A stretch of 13,502 bases of DNA from an uncultured Ruminococcus sp. Lineage in GTDB: Bacteria; Bacillota; Clostridia; Oscillospirales; Ruminococcaceae. The notes below the pieces were generated by a model that saw only the letters and a program-made list of their open reading frames with translations, did no database searches and was not told the DNA's origin. This document shows, in pieces, positions 13,345 to 13,502 of this stretch. How positions within the stretch are numbered: the first letter of the stretch is position 1; the number at the start of each line of letters is the position of its first letter. The position numbers and the translations under genes were made by a program. The stretch spans positions 1-13,502 of the forward strand of contig USEH01000042.1 in NCBI GenBank assembly GCA_900553675.1, given 5' to 3'.

Positions 13345-13502
13345 GCAAAAAACTAAAAGCTTTCGATCCAGCCTTTCTCGAAAGGCTGGCAGGGTCTTGG
13401 GGCGGCGCCCCAAGTCGCGCTCCGCAGAGCGCGAAATCCCTTGCGTTAGCAAAACGCAGGAGAGGGAACAAAAACAGTCCGGTGGACTGTTTTTGTGTGG
13501 GA
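13345..13502 (+). repeat. Interspersed structured repeat, copy B (runs to window end)
   Basis: It begins with the same block as copy A (GCAAAAAACTAAAAGCTTT here, one base different in A) and continues with CCAGCCTTT/AAAGGCTGG, loop CTCG (13368-13389); CTTGGGGC/GCCCCAAG (13396-13414); CGCGCTC/GAGCGCG, loop CGCA (13416-13433); TGCGT/ACGCA (13442-13458); and AAAAACAGTCC/GGACTGTTTTT (13470-13494). The two extra hairpins of copy A after this point, if present, lie outside the window, and the CGAGGGC hairpin of copy A is absent here. Several stems differ from copy A on both arms while loops and linkers such as CGAAATCCC or GAAATCCC stay the same. Confidence 0.85.

Overview
The window looks like a chromosomal segment of a Gram-positive anaerobe of the Clostridia, probably a Ruminococcaceae/Oscillospiraceae-type gut bacterium. 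This is an inference from AAAGGA/GGAGG-type ribosome binding sites, short intrinsic terminators with T tracts, a Bacillus/Clostridium-type LexA box, TTG starts, an intracellular GH2 glycosidase and an SPP1/PBSX-like phage packaging module. No rRNA, tRNA or CRISPR array is visible. Two places (about 360-370 and 7620-7650) look like joins between different homologous or unrelated sequences, so a chimeric metagenomic assembly should be kept in mind.

Left part (1-5034). On the minus strand an open frame starts like the Mg2+ transporter MgtE (N-terminal domain plus CBS pair) and continues without a break into FtsH (last periplasmic stretch, second membrane helix, start of the AAA domain), leaving the window just before Walker A. 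Its 5' region carries a good promoter, a 28-codon leader ORF with its own Shine-Dalgarno (SD) sequence, and a hairpin that hides the main gene's SD and competes with an alternative pairing; this looks like a translational attenuator. Divergently, a strong extended -10 promoter drives an 1125-aa GH2 beta-galactosidase-type enzyme ending in a terminator.

Middle (5052-7946). Three small unrecognised proteins form a minus-strand operon. Divergent from it is a YfcE-type metallophosphoesterase, followed by a frameshifted L-ribulose-5-phosphate 4-epimerase gene (araD) in which an 8-residue segment is present twice in two versions. The araD terminator shares a core with the terminator after the GH2 gene.

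Right part (7960-13502). This is the left end of a prophage or phage-derived element. A promoter overlapped at its start by a LexA box is followed by a structured RNA with an intrinsic terminator, a further hairpin, and then the packaging/head operon: zinc-ribbon protein, small terminase, large terminase, portal (each overlapping or nearly overlapping the next), then scaffold and major capsid protein. The layout promoter - structured leader - terminator - late genes resembles the lambda pR'/Q late control region, but with SOS (LexA) control. Two copies of a multi-hairpin interspersed repeat, whose stems differ in sequence but keep pairing, lie after the portal gene and after the capsid gene. 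The usual minor head protein gene after portal is missing; one repeat sits in that place. No integrase or repressor lies within the window.
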